Position numbers and translations under genes: made by a program. Positions 35,603 through 48,560 of a stretch of 64,000 nucleotides of DNA are shown in pieces. Location of the stretch: NCBI GenBank assembly GCA_029706075.1, contig JAINUG010000072.1, positions 2,855,367 through 2,919,366 of the forward strand, given 5' to 3'. The stretch's first letter is position 1, and every line of letters begins with the position of its first letter. The notes under the pieces are model-generated. The model saw nothing but the letters and a program-made list of their open reading frames with translations, did not search any database and was not told where the DNA came from. This DNA comes from Aldrovandia affinis. Taxonomy: Eukaryota > Chordata > Actinopteri > Notacanthiformes > Halosauridae.

Positions 35603-35706
35603 GACAAGTAGCTGCCAAAATGAAGGAAACACCAACACAAAGTGTCTTAATGGGGTTAATAGGGTAATAGGCTTAATAGTTTCCTTTATTTTGGAAGTTA
35701 CCTGCA
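35603..35706. mobile_element. Tc1-family MITE, about 100 bp
   Basis: Left arm 'gtagctgccaaaatgaagga' and right arm whose complement is 'aggtaacttccaaaataaag' are inverted repeats about 26 bp long, flanked by TA. The middle is only about 50 bp. The termini match the elements at 15161 and 56992. Confidence 0.85.
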
Positions 35707-36952
35707 TACTACTTTATTTTTGATTTGCGGTTGTCACTCAGGGAGAACTGTGGACATGAACCCATGAATCAACATGAACAACATGAATCCAACATCTGTT
35801 GTTTCAAATAGATAATGAAACAACTGAAAGGTTTCAGATCCGACTTTTGCTGGGCCTGAAGACCGGGCAAGCTATGAAAGGAGGCATGTGGTGAGTGAGT
35901 CGCCTACCCCTTTTATGCATTTTGGGGGGTTTGGCACTGCCTCACCGCAAGTGTCTGAGGGTTTTTTTGTTTTCTTTTTGTTTACACGCACACACATAAA
36001 TGTACATAATTTACAGGTTTAGGGGTTGAGCTGTAACAGAGTGGCCCAAACAGAGGATTGGATCCCCACAATCCATGGCAAACTACACCCATAATATCCC
36101 AAACCCTGACACCACTCAAACTAAGCAAGGGAGGAAGCGTTCCAATACCCAGCATGCCTGGCAAGTAGCAATTTCAGGGCAGGGGGCAGAGCAGATGGTA
36201 CTCCCCTGTTAGGCAAAGCCAAAAAAGCAGGTGGAGATTGGTGAAAGATGGAATTCTAAACTCACCAGTAATGTATTTTACCATGGGTGGCAGAAGCTCA
36301 AATAGACCACCATATGCACATTTGAAGAAGTCAATACTTAATCTCCTCTACCTCCAATAATCTAATTTTACCAGAGAGTTATTGTGTTTACCGATGCCCA
36401 GCCTCAGAGAAGTCCTGCCTCTTGAGCTACAGTAGCTTCGCTCCATTCGTTATCACAGAATGTATTTCAGAGGTGAGCAAGGCAATACAAGGGGGGACAA
36501 ACTAAGGAAGCATCCCTGGCAAACTAAACAGACACTATGGCCCAGATTTGCTAAATCATTGTTGGTAGGTGGTTGGAGAGGAGTGACAAAACCCGATCAT
36601 ATCTACCAAACGGCTGTACTGACACATATTATACGTATGAAAAGCAGATGCCAGTGTTTTTGGTGGGCCAGTTTGAATAAATATTGTAGTTCTGGTGTGA
36701 GGGTGCACAAAACAGGGAGGAGAGTACAGAATGCTGACAAATGTATGAGAAAAGCCTAATGCAATTCATCACGGCTGGCAGCACATGCACGGGAGAGGTT
36801 AGTGCATGTGTATTTTAACACCTGCGGGACACACCAGCACGTTCATGAAACACTGCATGGGTCACATGCTCCCTTCATCTCTTCATCTACCCCATCCCTC
36901 GATAGGCTGAAACCAAACGTATTCCCACTTTATGAACATGTAGGTTGTGTGT

Positions 36953-36954
<2 letters not shown>
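35707..36954. other. Unannotated sequence
   Basis: No supported gene. A phrase 'ggcccagatttgctaaat' at 36540 resembles the start of a MITE also hinted at 58430, but no second end was found. Confidence 0.35.

Positions 36955-37015
<61 letters not shown>
36955..37015. repeat. (TA)n microsatellite
   Basis: About 29 uninterrupted TA units, likely polymorphic. They create the apparent 'YIYIYI' open frames on both strands. Confidence 0.97.
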
Positions 37016-37018
<3 letters not shown>

Positions 37019-38739
37019 TATATATAGATATCAAGGTGAGGTACCCAAGGAGCATACAGAACTCTCATCTCCAGAAACGTGTTTATTACAGAAGACAAGA
37101 GATCAGAGCTGTGGAGAAGGCAAGCTGTTAGGTAAGGGTCGGAATGAAAAACAATCCACAACAGTCATTACGGTTGTACAATGTTCAATTGGGTTGAACT
37201 TGTGTAGCTATTCTTGCTGCTTCAAGAGAAAACCATGTTAACATTGCACATACTTATGTTGCTCATTTTGTTAAAGGTGATGCCTAGCCGTGGGAAATGT
37301 TGATAATTTTATAGTTTGTGGTCATCTTTTAAAAAAACAATTTTAAATGCCAACTATGCAAATCATCCAGGACTCGTAAATATTGGCTATAAAACCCAGA
37401 ACTACCTATTCTATTCTATATTCTAAATACCGATAGTGAAATGTCCATCATGGCAGAATAACATTGTGACCTCCACCATGACAGCTACTTGGCAGGTAGT
37501 GCACATGCAGCCAATCACACAGTGTGACACACTGTCACAACAAAGACAACATCAACATCTGCTGTCACGTCTCAATTGCATTGAGGGGCGAAGGCAAACA
37601 AAGCAAAACAGTGAGTGGCAATGCTTATGCATATATAGTGGAGGAACAAAGAAAGCATTAAAAAACCACCCAGTGCATTTTAACAGGGTCACGTGATATA
37701 CAAGATGACTTTTTTCCACACATAAAAGCCATAATCCTTCCCATATCACTAACAAGGGGTTTATTCACTGCAACATGATCATAGGGCACTGCAACCTCCC
37801 CATCTCTGCATTGCACAAATCTCTGCATCTCCCCATCTCTGCATTTGAATGCACAAATGTTGATACTGTATGTGTTCACCAAACAGAAAATTCATACTTA
37901 CATAAGTAAATTGGCTGAACTGCTTAGAAATGATACACAGTAGTCTACGAAAGTGCTTTTATATGTCTAAGTTCCATGTGTCTAAGTTCCATTATATGAC
38001 AGTATTTACATATACATTTGATTCTAATCAAACACATGATGTATAGTTCACAGTCACAAATGCTTCCTCTTTTAGCAAATACGTAGTGATCTCATCAAAC
38101 TATTCACAAGACATTGCATTACTTTTTCTCTCAAAAAAACAAGAAATGTGTGCAAGCAATTCAAAGTTAATTTCCAGGAATAAATTAAATTGTATTTCTG
38201 TCAATACAATATATTAGTGTGTGTACTGTGTAGTGATATGTTCATTTTAATGTAATTAGCCTTTACCAACTGTATCATTGTCCAGAGTCCAAACAATATA
38301 CAGTTTAAACTGTATATATATATATAATTACAAAAACTGTGTTTGTATTTAAAATAAAGTAACAAATGCTTTTATTTGTGATGACATTCAATTTGTGTGA
38401 TAGAATTCAGGGGTTAATGTTATTCTGTGGAAATAATTGTTATGGAAAATTGTTCTTATACTACATCAGTCAGAAATAGCATGTCTCCAACAGGTGACAT
38501 TCCCCCACAATGAAGTGTCACATATTACTGCAAACAAATGCAGCTATTAATTATGTCTAATGATGGTTTTACAGCTACTGTCTATCATTTAAGATTTGCA
38601 CAGCTGAGTCTCCATCTGCTCACACTGCAATGTAAATTTATCTGATTTATCACATCCATAAACAATTAATATACCAAACCACATCCAGCAGATATGGATA
38701 AGATTAATCACTGAGAAATCAGATAAGGGACGACACATA
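37016..38739. other. Unannotated sequence with small local duplications
   Basis: 'ctccccatctctgcatt' followed by 'gcacaaat' occurs twice at 37795-37860. 'gtctaagttccat' occurs twice near 37965-37993. No gene is visible. Confidence 0.45.
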
Positions 38740-39073
38740 CAATGCCCTCCAGAATTATTGGCGCCCTTGGTGAAGATGAGCAAAAAAGGCTATGAGAAAA
38801 TGTCAGGAAGTGACCTAATGATATATATATATATATATATATGGGAATATATTTAATTTAGATTTTGTTCATAAGAATTTCTATGGGTGCCAATAATTGT
38901 GACACGTGTTTTTGAGAATGTTTTTTATTTTCTTTGAATAATTTTACTTCAATTAAAGGTTAGATTTCGCTAAAATTTCGAGTGTAAAATCAAGCTGATG
39001 AACATCAAAGACATTTTTCATAGCCTTTTTTGCTCATCTTTACCAAGGGTGCAAATAATTCTGGAGGGCACTG
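38740..39073. mobile_element. Tc1/mariner-type MITE with ~58-bp TIRs
   Basis: The left arm starts 'caatgccctccagaattatt' and the right arm complement starts 'cagtgccctccagaattatt'. The match continues through 'gatgagcaaaaaaggctatg'. Both ends are flanked by TA (38738-38739 and 39074-39075). The interior is AT-rich with a (TA)n run at 38820-38842 and has no transposase frame. Confidence 0.92.
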
Positions 39074-39075
39074 TA

Positions 39076-39605
39076 TACACATTCACACTCACACAGACAC
39101 ACACACACACATACACACGCAAATAGAATCACAATTGTATCATTGTGATATAGTGCAGTGAATTGCACACGTTCACTACATTATTGAGGATTATGCCACA
39201 TTGGTATACAAGGATAACATTGTAAATACCCAGCTCTTACGCTGTGGAATAAATACCTATTTTTAAACAGACAGGCACTCAAATTGAGCATTATAAGAAA
39301 CTAACTTTTGGAGGCTACCTTGCCATTTACCTGAACTTGCCCACAATCATATTTATCACACATTCACAAATGAATGCCTGCACATACAAACCCACACATA
39401 CAGACCCAGACACACATTTTAACACTGTTCCATTGCCCCGAACACATGGATTAAAATCTGTCCACATTGAGTAGGCACACACACCACAAACACCACACAA
39501 TCAGACCACACATGCACGCACAGAAGCAGACCCACATATAAACGCACGCACATCCATCCTCACACACACACACACACATACACACACACACACATGCACA
39601 CAATT
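39076..39605. repeat. CA-rich low-complexity DNA
   Basis: Interrupted (CA)n at 39088-39118, 39365-39420 and 39475-39603, with ordinary sequence between. Confidence 0.85.
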
Positions 39606-40500
39606 TTCTGGGTGTAGCCTGAGCTCCTAGGGCCTGTGGAGGAGTTCCTGCACTCCTCTACCTTTTCCTCCCCTCCCTTTCACTCCAAGCAGAGTACAGA
39701 GGGGAAGTGGGAGGAGACAGCCATGGGGAGACTCTGAAATGGCCTCCCTCTCTCTGCCATGTGAGTGTCAAGCCAGGTGCTCCAGCGCTCTAATTAATCT
39801 AATTCAGGGCTCTGCTGCCAGGGCCACACGGTCCTCACTTCCTCAAGGAGGTGTGGCTTCATCAGTGATGTCACAATCTACCAGCCCGCCCCCCACTGAC
39901 TCAATCCCCATGTACCCCGACCCCTTCCTTACCATCAGCCATCAGACAGTATACGCCAGGCGTATGACTCGAGACCAAAGCACATTCTCCACTCCGGGTT
40001 CTCAATCAGCTTGGGTTCACCGCGGGCGCCCGTGTCATTGAGATGTCTAATCTGCTCTCAGAAAACTGACTGCCTTGTTTACAACACAACCTTTCCCCCA
40101 CATTATTGGCAGCGCAGATGTATCTATTTATTTTCCCCTTGATTCACCGGTACATTCCGATTGGCCTTGTCCAAATCAAGCTGAGCTGCATAGCAGCAAC
40201 AGGAGGGGCACTTTGTTAAAGGACTGCCGAGTGCTCTTATAATGCTTCATTAAATTACCCCTATTCACCAGCTGCAGTAAGGAACCAAAGCCTCTTACAC
40301 TGGCAGGAGGATTCTGCAGAGCCGGCTCCAGCCAATCACAATCTGATATTCCCCTCCCTTATCGGGAAGAATTAAGAGACAAACATGCAAGGCTTTCTGT
40401 AATAAATCTATTAAGACCTGGGCTGCTTCAGTCAATGCTGTGTCAGTCAAAGTTCTAGTCATCAGATAGCCTGTGCTGTGGCATATCACTTCCCTGACCT
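39606..40500. promoter_or_regulatory. GC-balanced block, possible regulatory DNA
   Basis: It contrasts with the CA-rich flank. No exon-like frame with splice sites is convincing; the 100-codon frame at 39739-40041 has no known domain. Possibly conserved non-coding DNA at 40070-40330. Confidence 0.2.
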
Positions 40501-40934
40501 ATGTTCTTCAAGTGCCTTCGGAAAGCAGAATGTGTAAATGACACATACAAATAACCTGGGAGATTGGATTTGTGGCAGGTATAATAAATAGTCTAATCGT
40601 GAACACCTTTATCCAACTGTAACTGCATGTTTTTCATATATACCATGAACAGGAACCATATATAGTATATTGGTTATCTATGGATATTATTGTGATTTAA
40701 TGCAGTGAATTGCACATGGCCCTTCCATTATCCAGCATTACACGGTCCCTGTACAGGCATTTGTAAAAGGATAACACCAGGTGAATACCCAGTACTCATA
40801 CTGGTTAATAAATAGCTATATCAGAGCAGGGGAGTATCTGTTTAGCATAATGTGCAGGAATTAGTTGGAGGCTATCTACTCCTCCGTTCCCTTGGATTCA
40901 TAAAAAACCTGCCACAATCATTCTGTGCTCACAC

Positions 40935-41110
40935 TAACATACGAGACACACATGCACACTCGTACACACACAAGTACACTCTCTTGCACATGTACAGGCA
41001 CACACACAAACAAACGTGTGTGTATGTGTGTCTGGACACACACACAAGCGCATGGTCACACACACAGATGGACACAAGCACAAACACACACACAAACACA
41101 CACACCAGTA
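40935..41110. repeat. (CA)n/(TG)n-rich tract
   Basis: Long CA-rich stretch with a TG-rich inversion at 41016-41032. It gives rise to His/Thr-rich and Cys/Val-rich chance frames. Confidence 0.9.
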
Positions 41111-41224
41111 ATCCCGTGACCTTGCTGGTGTATCCACACAGGATCCACGCTGACTATCACATTACATTTGAAAAGGATTAGGAAGACCTGGTGACACCCT
41201 TTCGGCCTCACAGACACGCTGTAC

Positions 41225-41285
41225 TTAAGAACATAAGAACATAAGGAAGATTACAATGAACAGGTGGGTGTTGGGCTTGTTGCAT
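41225..41285 (-). mobile_element. Very short CR1 3'-end fragment
   Basis: 'taagaacataagaacataag' followed by a diverged 'gaagattacaatgaacaggt' is the extreme 3' end of the CR1/Rex-like family seen at 28331 and 60741, in the same orientation. It is severely 5'-truncated. Confidence 0.65.
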
Positions 41286-43139
41286 CCATCTTTGATGGAA
41301 CACCCCCTCCACTTTGCAACAAAGACTGTTGCAATGCCCAGATTGCTCAAGAATAGCACATTGTCAGTACTGGAATCCAGTCCTATGTTACTGTAATAGC
41401 TATTCCTACATACCATAATGAGGTCCTTTATTACAAGTACAATTTCATACCACTTCATTCCACAAGAATGCAAACTCACACTGTTCCTTGGTACACTACC
41501 GCTGTAAACCTTACAAAAGTACTCATTTACAGCAGCAGTGTGGCTACTTCCCAAAACACCGCCAGAGGGTTTGGACTGCCAACGTATTTATTAATCTGTT
41601 CACAGGTTTGCATGAATCAATTCACCCAAAAACCGTGACCACAGTAAGGTATACAGATACAAATCACTACTTCTGAGTAATGCAGGACGAATAACCCCAT
41701 TCGCCTGCCCTTTCTTTATGTGGAATAATCATAATATTCTGAAAATGAGATAACCATATACAGTACATGGCTTAGCCGGAATGTGATATTTGGAATATGG
41801 TAATGTTCCCCCAACAAAAACATTTAAATTGCATGTTCAATATGCTGCTCAAATTGCAAATAAGAAAGGAACACTAAGTCGTAGAGATGCCTTATGCAGA
41901 ATATGGATCTTATTTTTCAATAGGGATCTTATTATTGCACTTACTATCGCACTGTGTGGATGCATAGGCGTTTGTAAAATTCAAAACAGTAATATCTGTC
42001 CCCCCAATAATTTGTAGCTATAAAACATTCCCTTCCATTATGTTCCCCACCCAATATTTAATATGTGGTTATGCCCATTTGTGGATGACATCTGCCATCA
42101 AAAAATAACCTATGCTCCAATAACACATTTTAATAGATGAATTAATATTGTGTGCATGTTCTGCACACAGGCATATTCTGAATATTATCTAGTAATAATA
42201 AATAATGGGTTGTTCAGGATACTTAGAATGTTTATGTGTGTATAAACATTTCATATGTAAATGCTACATGAAATAAATGCTGAATGATTTTAAAACCGCT
42301 GATTGAATTTCACCTCTGTGAACTAAATTCAGCTATGTATTAATTTACCTCCAGGCCATATTTTAAATATTTAGAGGCTGCCTTTTATAACAGCTTTTGA
42401 AATCCTGCAAAATGTTTTATGTTGTTAAACCCACGATAACAAGCACACGTATGAGGGACCCGATGCTAGCTGCAGACATTGTGGCGATATCAGTTTCTGT
42501 GGTTAAGGCCAATCAATCGCAGTTTAGCTCTTAACAGAAACAGTAGACACCTAATGGGTTTGTGTCAAAATACTAAATCTTTTAAACATTATTATATAAT
42601 TATGTTTAACAGTACAGCAAGTTGCTAATCTCTGCAAATTGAAAATGTCAGGATCTTCTAACAATACATTATACTTGTTTCAAGAGCTTCTACTTGAATT
42701 CGGTAATAATTCATGATAATATAAAAGGATTTTTTTAATCATTATTATTCGTTAAGGAGCATGTGGATACTAATTCAAGTAATTGATTAGACATCTCACA
42801 ATAGAGTATTTTAATGAAAGAACATTCGATCTCAGCCCTGGTTTACAGCAATATCAGTTTTTTTTTATTGGCCCAATCTATCAATGGTCAAATTAACACA
42901 CAGCCAAGCAGCAGGGATAAAACCAGAATGTTACAGAACAATAAGAAACATGCGTGAACATAAAACGTGCATGTAGCCAATAATACATCGGGCTGGGGAG
43001 CCTTTCTCTGAGAATATATGTTTTCATAATGCGTGACAAAAATACATTGTGTAAAATTATGGAATATGTTGCTGGAAAATGATGAGATGTGTGGCATAAG
43101 TAGGTTATTCAAAGGTGTGCTTCATAAGCCATCACATCA
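41286..43139. other. Long stretch without recognisable genes
   Basis: AT-rich; no transposon or exon is recognised. Confidence 0.4.
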
Positions 43140-43388
43140 ATTCCAAGGTCATTATTTTCTCAGGATGGCTAGGTTGGCATGTTGTTCTGAAAACAAATGG
43201 TGTCTAATGATTAGGTGAAAAGCTATTAACATAAACTATTGTTAAATTGCAGAAAATTCATGTCTGTCTTAAACATTTACAAATTTATCAAAGAACTGTT
43301 CTCTTCCTCTCCTGTCCCATGAAATGTTTATCATTTACCTGTATATAAATAGTACTTTCAAGTAATACACAATTTGCGCTCATATCTG
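43140..43388 (+). repeat. Duplicated 250-bp block, copy A
   Basis: Partner of 47415-47664 in the same orientation, 4275 bp away. The first 61 bases after 'attccaagg' onset are identical in both copies (through 'ctgaaaacaaatgg'). Beyond that, identity drops with indels, then returns in 'gaaatgtttatcatttacct' and 'ctcatatctg'. It matches no transposon family I know. Confidence 0.9.
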
Positions 43389-45011
43389 ATTTGCACTCAG
43401 ATACGTAAACGTGCTGTATGGTCGGTTGGAAGAATTGCACTACACATTTTCAGGCAGTGATAATGTGGCATGGTTTGCGGTAGGGACTTGTTTGTGGCCA
43501 ATGACCAAATGAAACAATGTACTACAGAGATAAATTGTAGATGCAGCAGATGGAACGGCTGCACTAAGGTAGTAGATTGCAAAAACAGGGTAAAGGAAAA
43601 TACTATTCACAGAGTTCAATAAAAAAATTATAACAAATCACAGACCAAGAGTGCATTGATTTTTTCCCAGGTCATCACGGCACAGATGTGAAAACTATTC
43701 CCTGTAAGAGAGGAGTGGGATATTTATTTCTCTTTTTTCCATTAGAAGCATTCATGACTTAATTCAATCTTTCTCTAAAAAAAAAAAAGTTAAATCAGGT
43801 TGCTATGTGGGCAGGGTACTGACCCCTCACCGCTCACCCACAGAACTGACCAATCAAAGCAGGGCTCTCAACCCTCAGAGGGTGCTCAGCAGGGATACTG
43901 CTGCAAAGCACTGTACGCTCCTCGCTTCTGAAGCACCTGTTCCATTGTGGACCCCTCAGGTGTTCTGAGTCACAACTAGAGGCTGCTTCAGAGAACATTG
44001 CAGCAATTTCTGGTAATATAAATATCCTGGGAAATCAGGCAAAGCACATTTTCCAATTTTCAAACAAAAAAAAAAAAAAAAAACCCATTGATAATGGTTT
44101 CCTTATCTGAGGTTGCCTGGATATTTTCCTTTAATACGCTTTCAGTCTACGGCTATGCATTAACAGTTCTGGTCTACGGGTATATGCTAAATCTGTCACA
44201 GGTTTTCTACTGCAGCCGGATAAAAGCGACACACTCAAAATTAAATAGAAATATGCAACAGATTAATGACATGTATGATTTACTACCTCTGTCTGACCAA
44301 CACTCCGTAGTTCGAGTCCGCATTAATGTCAGTTGCAAAAATACATTTGAAAATAGCACTACGGTCGACACAATGGCACGTCTTGTGGAGCCCTATTACA
44401 GGGAGCAGGGAACATACACCCTCAATATCTGAAGCCTTTCATTCCACCCAGGCACTTAACCATCTGATTAAACCAATCATTGCTTTGATGAAGCCATTGA
44501 GCTTCCTTCGCCAGTTCTATGTGTGTGCTAATGGTCTAAAGAGAGAGAAAAACTGCCGGATTATAACCCTTCAGGGCTAGAGTTGAGTGGCCCTGATTTA
44601 GAAGGACTTAGACAATTAACAGCCATGTGGCACTCCAGGAAAATGTTGCTTGCACTCTCCCATATTGATTAAATGTTATTAGTGGCACAGGTATCCATCT
44701 TGATTTGGGTGCTGTGTTGAGCAATATTTAACTCTGATTCATTGACTAGTCACAGTGCATTGAGTGAAAGCATTGACCTTCAGCGTTAATGCAATTTCCA
44801 TCTATTCATTGGTCACAACTGTTGATTTGTAACTTGATAAAAGAAGTTAAAGTCAATGGGACTTCACTATGAGATAGTGGAGGGTCTTTAGAAATTGAAC
44901 AATTTGCAATATACTACATTTTTATTATTTTCATTCCTTTTAGCTGTTTTTATTGTCATTTTGAAAGAAACACTAAATTGACTTCCCTTATGCTACCAAA
45001 ATATATATATA
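43389..45011. other. Unannotated sequence with two poly(A) runs
   Basis: A runs lie at 43777-43788 and 44067-44083. The latter could be the tail of an unrecognised retrocopy, but no parent sequence is recognised upstream. No supported gene. Confidence 0.4.
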
Positions 45012-45566
45012 CAGTGCCCCTTTACAGTCTACACCCCATCTGAAAAAAGTCACCTTTTGTTGCCTTACAGCCTGAAATTAAAGCATTAAATCAGACTTTC
45101 TACATCTTTATTTACACACTCTACCATACAACTTACAAGTGAAAAACAAAAGTCTGAACAGTCTACACCATCATACCAATAGTAAACCAGCTCAGGGGTA
45201 ACCAATCACCTTCCAGATCACACACCAAGATAATTGGCCTCCACCCTATATTCAATTGTAGTGATTTTGATTATTTCAAAATATAATCAGCTGTTCCTAA
45301 AGGATTCCACTGCTGGGTAGTGCATTTCAGAGTAAAGAAACCACCATGAGCAACAAGGAGCTTTGAAAAGAACTCCGGGATAAAGTCATATATCACATAT
45401 CAGGAAATGGGCATAGGCCTTAAATATCCCTTGGAGCACAGTCAAGACCATAAGAAGTGGAAGATGCATGGCACCACCAGAACGTTGCCTAGTGCAAGTT
45501 GGATGATTTAGCAAGGAGACTGATCAGAGAGGTGACCAGAGAGGTGTAGACTTTAAAGGTGCACTG
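45012..45566 (+). mobile_element. Internally deleted Tc1/mariner element
   Basis: Left end 'cagtgcccctttacagtcta' and the complement of the right end 'cagtgcacctttaaagtcta' are TIRs about 26 bp long. It is inserted in a TA tract. The interior keeps only the 5' leader and part of the DNA-binding region of a transposase; the catalytic part is deleted. Confidence 0.88.
45342..45545 (+). pseudogene. Tc1 transposase N-terminal relic
   Basis: From the ATG at about 45347, 'MSNKEL' is followed by a stop and then 'KELRDKV', matching the Tc1 start region. 'HKKWKMHGTTRTLPSA' and 'RLIREVT' follow in shifted frames. These correspond to the second helix-turn-helix and the linker. Multiple stops and frameshifts; no DDE residues. 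Confidence 0.7.
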
Positions 45567-45568
45567 TG

Positions 45569-45630
<62 letters not shown>

Positions 45631-45705
45631 CATGTGCCGACAGCAGGAGGCAAGCTACCATTATGTGTGTGTGTGCCGACAGCAGGAGGCAACCTACCAT
45701 TATGG
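45567..45705. repeat. (TA)n(TG)n microsatellite plus 38-bp duplication
   Basis: (TA)n and then (TG)n run from 45570 to 45632. A unit containing 'gccgacagcaggaggcaa' follows twice, starting at 45636 and 45674, with one substitution in the core. Confidence 0.92.
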
Positions 45706-45749
45706 CCCACCTACAGGCCTGCCAAGAGATGAGCCAGGGGAGATGCCAT

Positions 45750-46320
45750 AAAGAGCATATAGCTGATCTGGGGAAACAATGCTGAATGCACCAGGGTCCA
45801 TCAACCATGGGACACACGCCTCACCTCTACATGTTTATTCGGAAGCAGGGGGCATCCATGAGAGGACAGTGACTAAGGGAGACTCACGTGGGCTAGCAGC
45901 AACTTTGAAGTTTTGGCTTAAAAGGTAACCCAAAATATAAGAACACTGAACAGAGGGTTACATTACCAACAACAATGCGCAAATCGATAAGTAACAGGGC
46001 TTTGTTCAAATTTTCCATTCGGATTCGGAATGCTTGTAGCCACTTGTCACTGAGTCTCGGCGCAGCTCTGTGGACTGACTGTCTCCTGCATGTTCTGGTG
46101 AGGTCTCTCGTTGCTGCCCATGTCACTGCAGAAGACCCCTGGGCTGCCGCAGCACCCAAGGTTTATTCGCGTGTTCCGAGTGGTCGTTTCTCGTGCATTA
46201 TTGGCACAAGTGGATTTAGACAATTTCCGTGTTATCTCTGCCGCTGAAATTACTACAGGAACAACTCCGCCAGCCAGCTGCCCCGGGGACTGCCCACCTG
46301 TCGGACCCCGTTAAGTAAAC
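45750..46320. other. GC-richer block of unknown nature
   Basis: Several overlapping open frames on both strands (45893-46314) but no recognisable domain. 'gttctggtgaggtctctcg' offers a donor-like GTGAGG at 46098, so an exon cannot be excluded. No family similarity found. Confidence 0.25.
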
Positions 46321-46633
46321 CATTTATCCTCATGAGGCATCTGCTGTAACACATATTCAAAACGTAATGTTTGGATGATGTTTTGCTATTCTCCTTTCAA
46401 CCATTTAGATCTTGTTTGCTAAACAGCTTACATATATGTAACAGTCATTATCTACTGCTGTATCTTTAATGTGATTATTTCTTTCCCCTTTTTGCCTTCT
46501 TTGAGTTTGTTCCATTGAGGTAGTTATCATTGTGTGTTTTAGTAATCATATGGGGCCATAATCAGAACTAATTCATTGATAGATTTCCCTAGTGATTGTA
46601 TTAATTATTAATAAACATTCAGATTTATATATA

Positions 46634-46855
46634 AGGCGGCAGTGTAGTGTAATTATTTAGGGAACTGGGCTTGTAACGCAAAGGTTACAGGTTCGATCCC
46701 AGGTGGGACACTGCCGTTGTACCCTTGAGCAAGGTACTTAACCTGAATTGCTTCAGTAAAAATATCCAGCTGTATAAATGGATTGTATGTAAAGAAATGT
46801 AAACTGTAAGTTGCTCTGGATAAGAGTGTCTGCTAAAATGTAATGTAAATGTAAA
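46634..46855 (+). repeat. tRNA-derived SINE with L2-type tail, copy B
   Basis: This is the best-preserved copy in the window: head 'ggcggcagtgtagtgtaat', perfect B box ggttcgatccc (46690-46700), body 'gccgttgtacccttgagc' and tail 'ctctggataagagtgtctgc'. A possible short target duplication 'atataa' flanks it. Confidence 0.93.
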
Positions 46856-47007
46856 ATATAAGTTTGTTTCCCTGTATTTTGTTTTGTACAAAGTGGTTCT
46901 ACTGGCTGCCATCCCCACTAAATAAATATTGAATACGTCTATATTGATGTGACACAAGCTAACATCATTATACATGTATATATTGGATGTGTGCCATGAG
47001 ACAAGTA

Positions 47008-47008
<1 letters not shown>

Positions 47009-47072
<64 letters not shown>
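47009..47072. repeat. (ATT)n microsatellite
   Basis: About 21 uninterrupted units. The complement encodes the poly-Asn stretch of a chance minus-strand frame. Confidence 0.97.
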
Positions 47073-47073
<1 letters not shown>

Positions 47074-47414
47074 TGTTATAGTGGGATACAATAAAATGTG
47101 TATTATATTTAGAAAATATTACTGAATGAGAAATACAACACATATACACATCTGAATATACAATTGAAATCAGTTTTTTACCATTCATGTTGAGATGCAC
47201 ACACGAATCCAGCAACCATTTCACAATGTGAATCACCAGTTTTTAGTCTTATTTGCTATTTGATTATTTGAGTTTATATCCTCATTGTGCTTTTGCAATC
47301 TCGGTAAAGAGGATCTCTCACCAATTGTCACAGTTCCCACAAAACAAAAAATAAGAGCTGCCATACTCTACTGATAAATCCAGCATCCCTCGCTTCCCAC
47401 GGCCATTCGCATCG

Positions 47415-47664
47415 ATTCCAAGGTCATTATTTTCTCAGGATGGCTAGGTTGGCATGTTGTTCTGAAAACAAATGGTTTCTAATGATTAGCATGGGTGAAA
47501 ATCTATTAACATAAATTATCGTTAAGTTGCAGAAAAGCCTTACACATTTAAAAATTGATTTACTTCAAAGTACTTTGCTCTCCCTCTTCTGTTTCACGAA
47601 ATGTTTATCATTTACCTGTGTATCAATGGTACTTTCATGTAATAAACTTCTGGACTCATATCTG
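47415..47664 (+). repeat. Duplicated 250-bp block, copy B
   Basis: Partner of 43140-43388. The highly identical core is 47415-47490; the 3' half is more diverged and contains small indels. It lies upstream of a further conserved-looking block at 47790-48560. Confidence 0.9.
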
Positions 47665-47789
47665 TGAAATAAGTAGCTTTGAAACTCCCTTGAAACTGCC
47701 TATGAAAGCCCTCTATAGGGGAAATGCATTCCTCTGGGACTGCGCTAATAACAATATACTTTAACTTCCAGTGGTCTCTCTTTTTTTCA

Positions 47790-48560
47790 TTTTACATAAA
47801 TGTATGCTCCAAAGTGTGATGCATTGAAAATGCCGCTGATTTTTCTCTCAAGCGGCAGTCGGGTTTCTTTTTTCATTTTTCCCCCTTGCAAACCCTGATG
47901 AATGCAGCCTTGGTATTTGTGCGAACTGAAGATTAAATTCAGGAAAGTTGGCCTTAATTTCGTGTCCAATAAATCTTATGAAATATTGCATCTGCTGTAT
48001 TTACAGAGCCGAAGCTGCCATACATCATAAGTATACATGCTTTGTGTTTGTGGTGTCGGGGAGCCTTCAGTTAAAGATTGCATTACTCTCCGGAGACTCG
48101 GAGGTGAGCTTGCCTGAGAGCTTAAACTGATCAGAGCGAGAATGTGTTCGGTCCCGTTCCATCATTGGCAGGTCCGTCTTTTCATTACCAGCTTAAAGAA
48201 GACCTTCTTCACGTGTTTCATGTTTCCAACAGTGGGCCCTTGGCTGACAGGTGGATGTGTGTCTTCTGGCCTCCTATACGGTAATATAATATACTGTATA
48301 TCCATGTTTCTTTCCCCCTCTCTAGTCTATTCTGTCATCTTCTTGTGGATCTGTTGGCATTTTTGCCATCCGTCTTGGGCTGAACCGTGTCAGCTGTCAG
48401 CCCCGGAATGCAAAGTGCAGGCGTGAGACATGCCCCTCTGAATTGCTTCCTCGGGTTCGAATGAGATATCCAAAGCGCCTGCTCTTTCATGCCGTGACAA
48501 AACATTTGAACCGCCGCTGGATTTCCAGCGGAGGCTGACATTCTTTGAGCGATGCCACAG
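47790..48560. promoter_or_regulatory. Candidate conserved non-coding block
   Basis: Balanced composition with homeobox/MEIS-like words ('ccttggctgacaggtggatg' at 48238) and CpGs, in otherwise AT-rich DNA. No exon or transposon similarity. Guess from texture. Confidence 0.25.

Noticed and set aside
36945-37161. 'YIYIYI' frames on both strands
   Set aside because: Translations of a (TA)n microsatellite.
44067-44440. Poly(A) run followed by a 114-codon frame as a retrogene
   Set aside because: A poly(A) tail should follow, not precede, the coding part on the same strand, and the reverse strand upstream shows no recognisable parent gene.
46634-46710. tRNA gene candidate (perfect B box)
   Set aside because: It is the head of a SINE; the acceptor and anticodon stems do not form and the sequence continues into the SINE body and tail.
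46985-47236. Protein with a long poly-asparagine tract
   Set aside because: The tract is the complement of an (ATT)n microsatellite.
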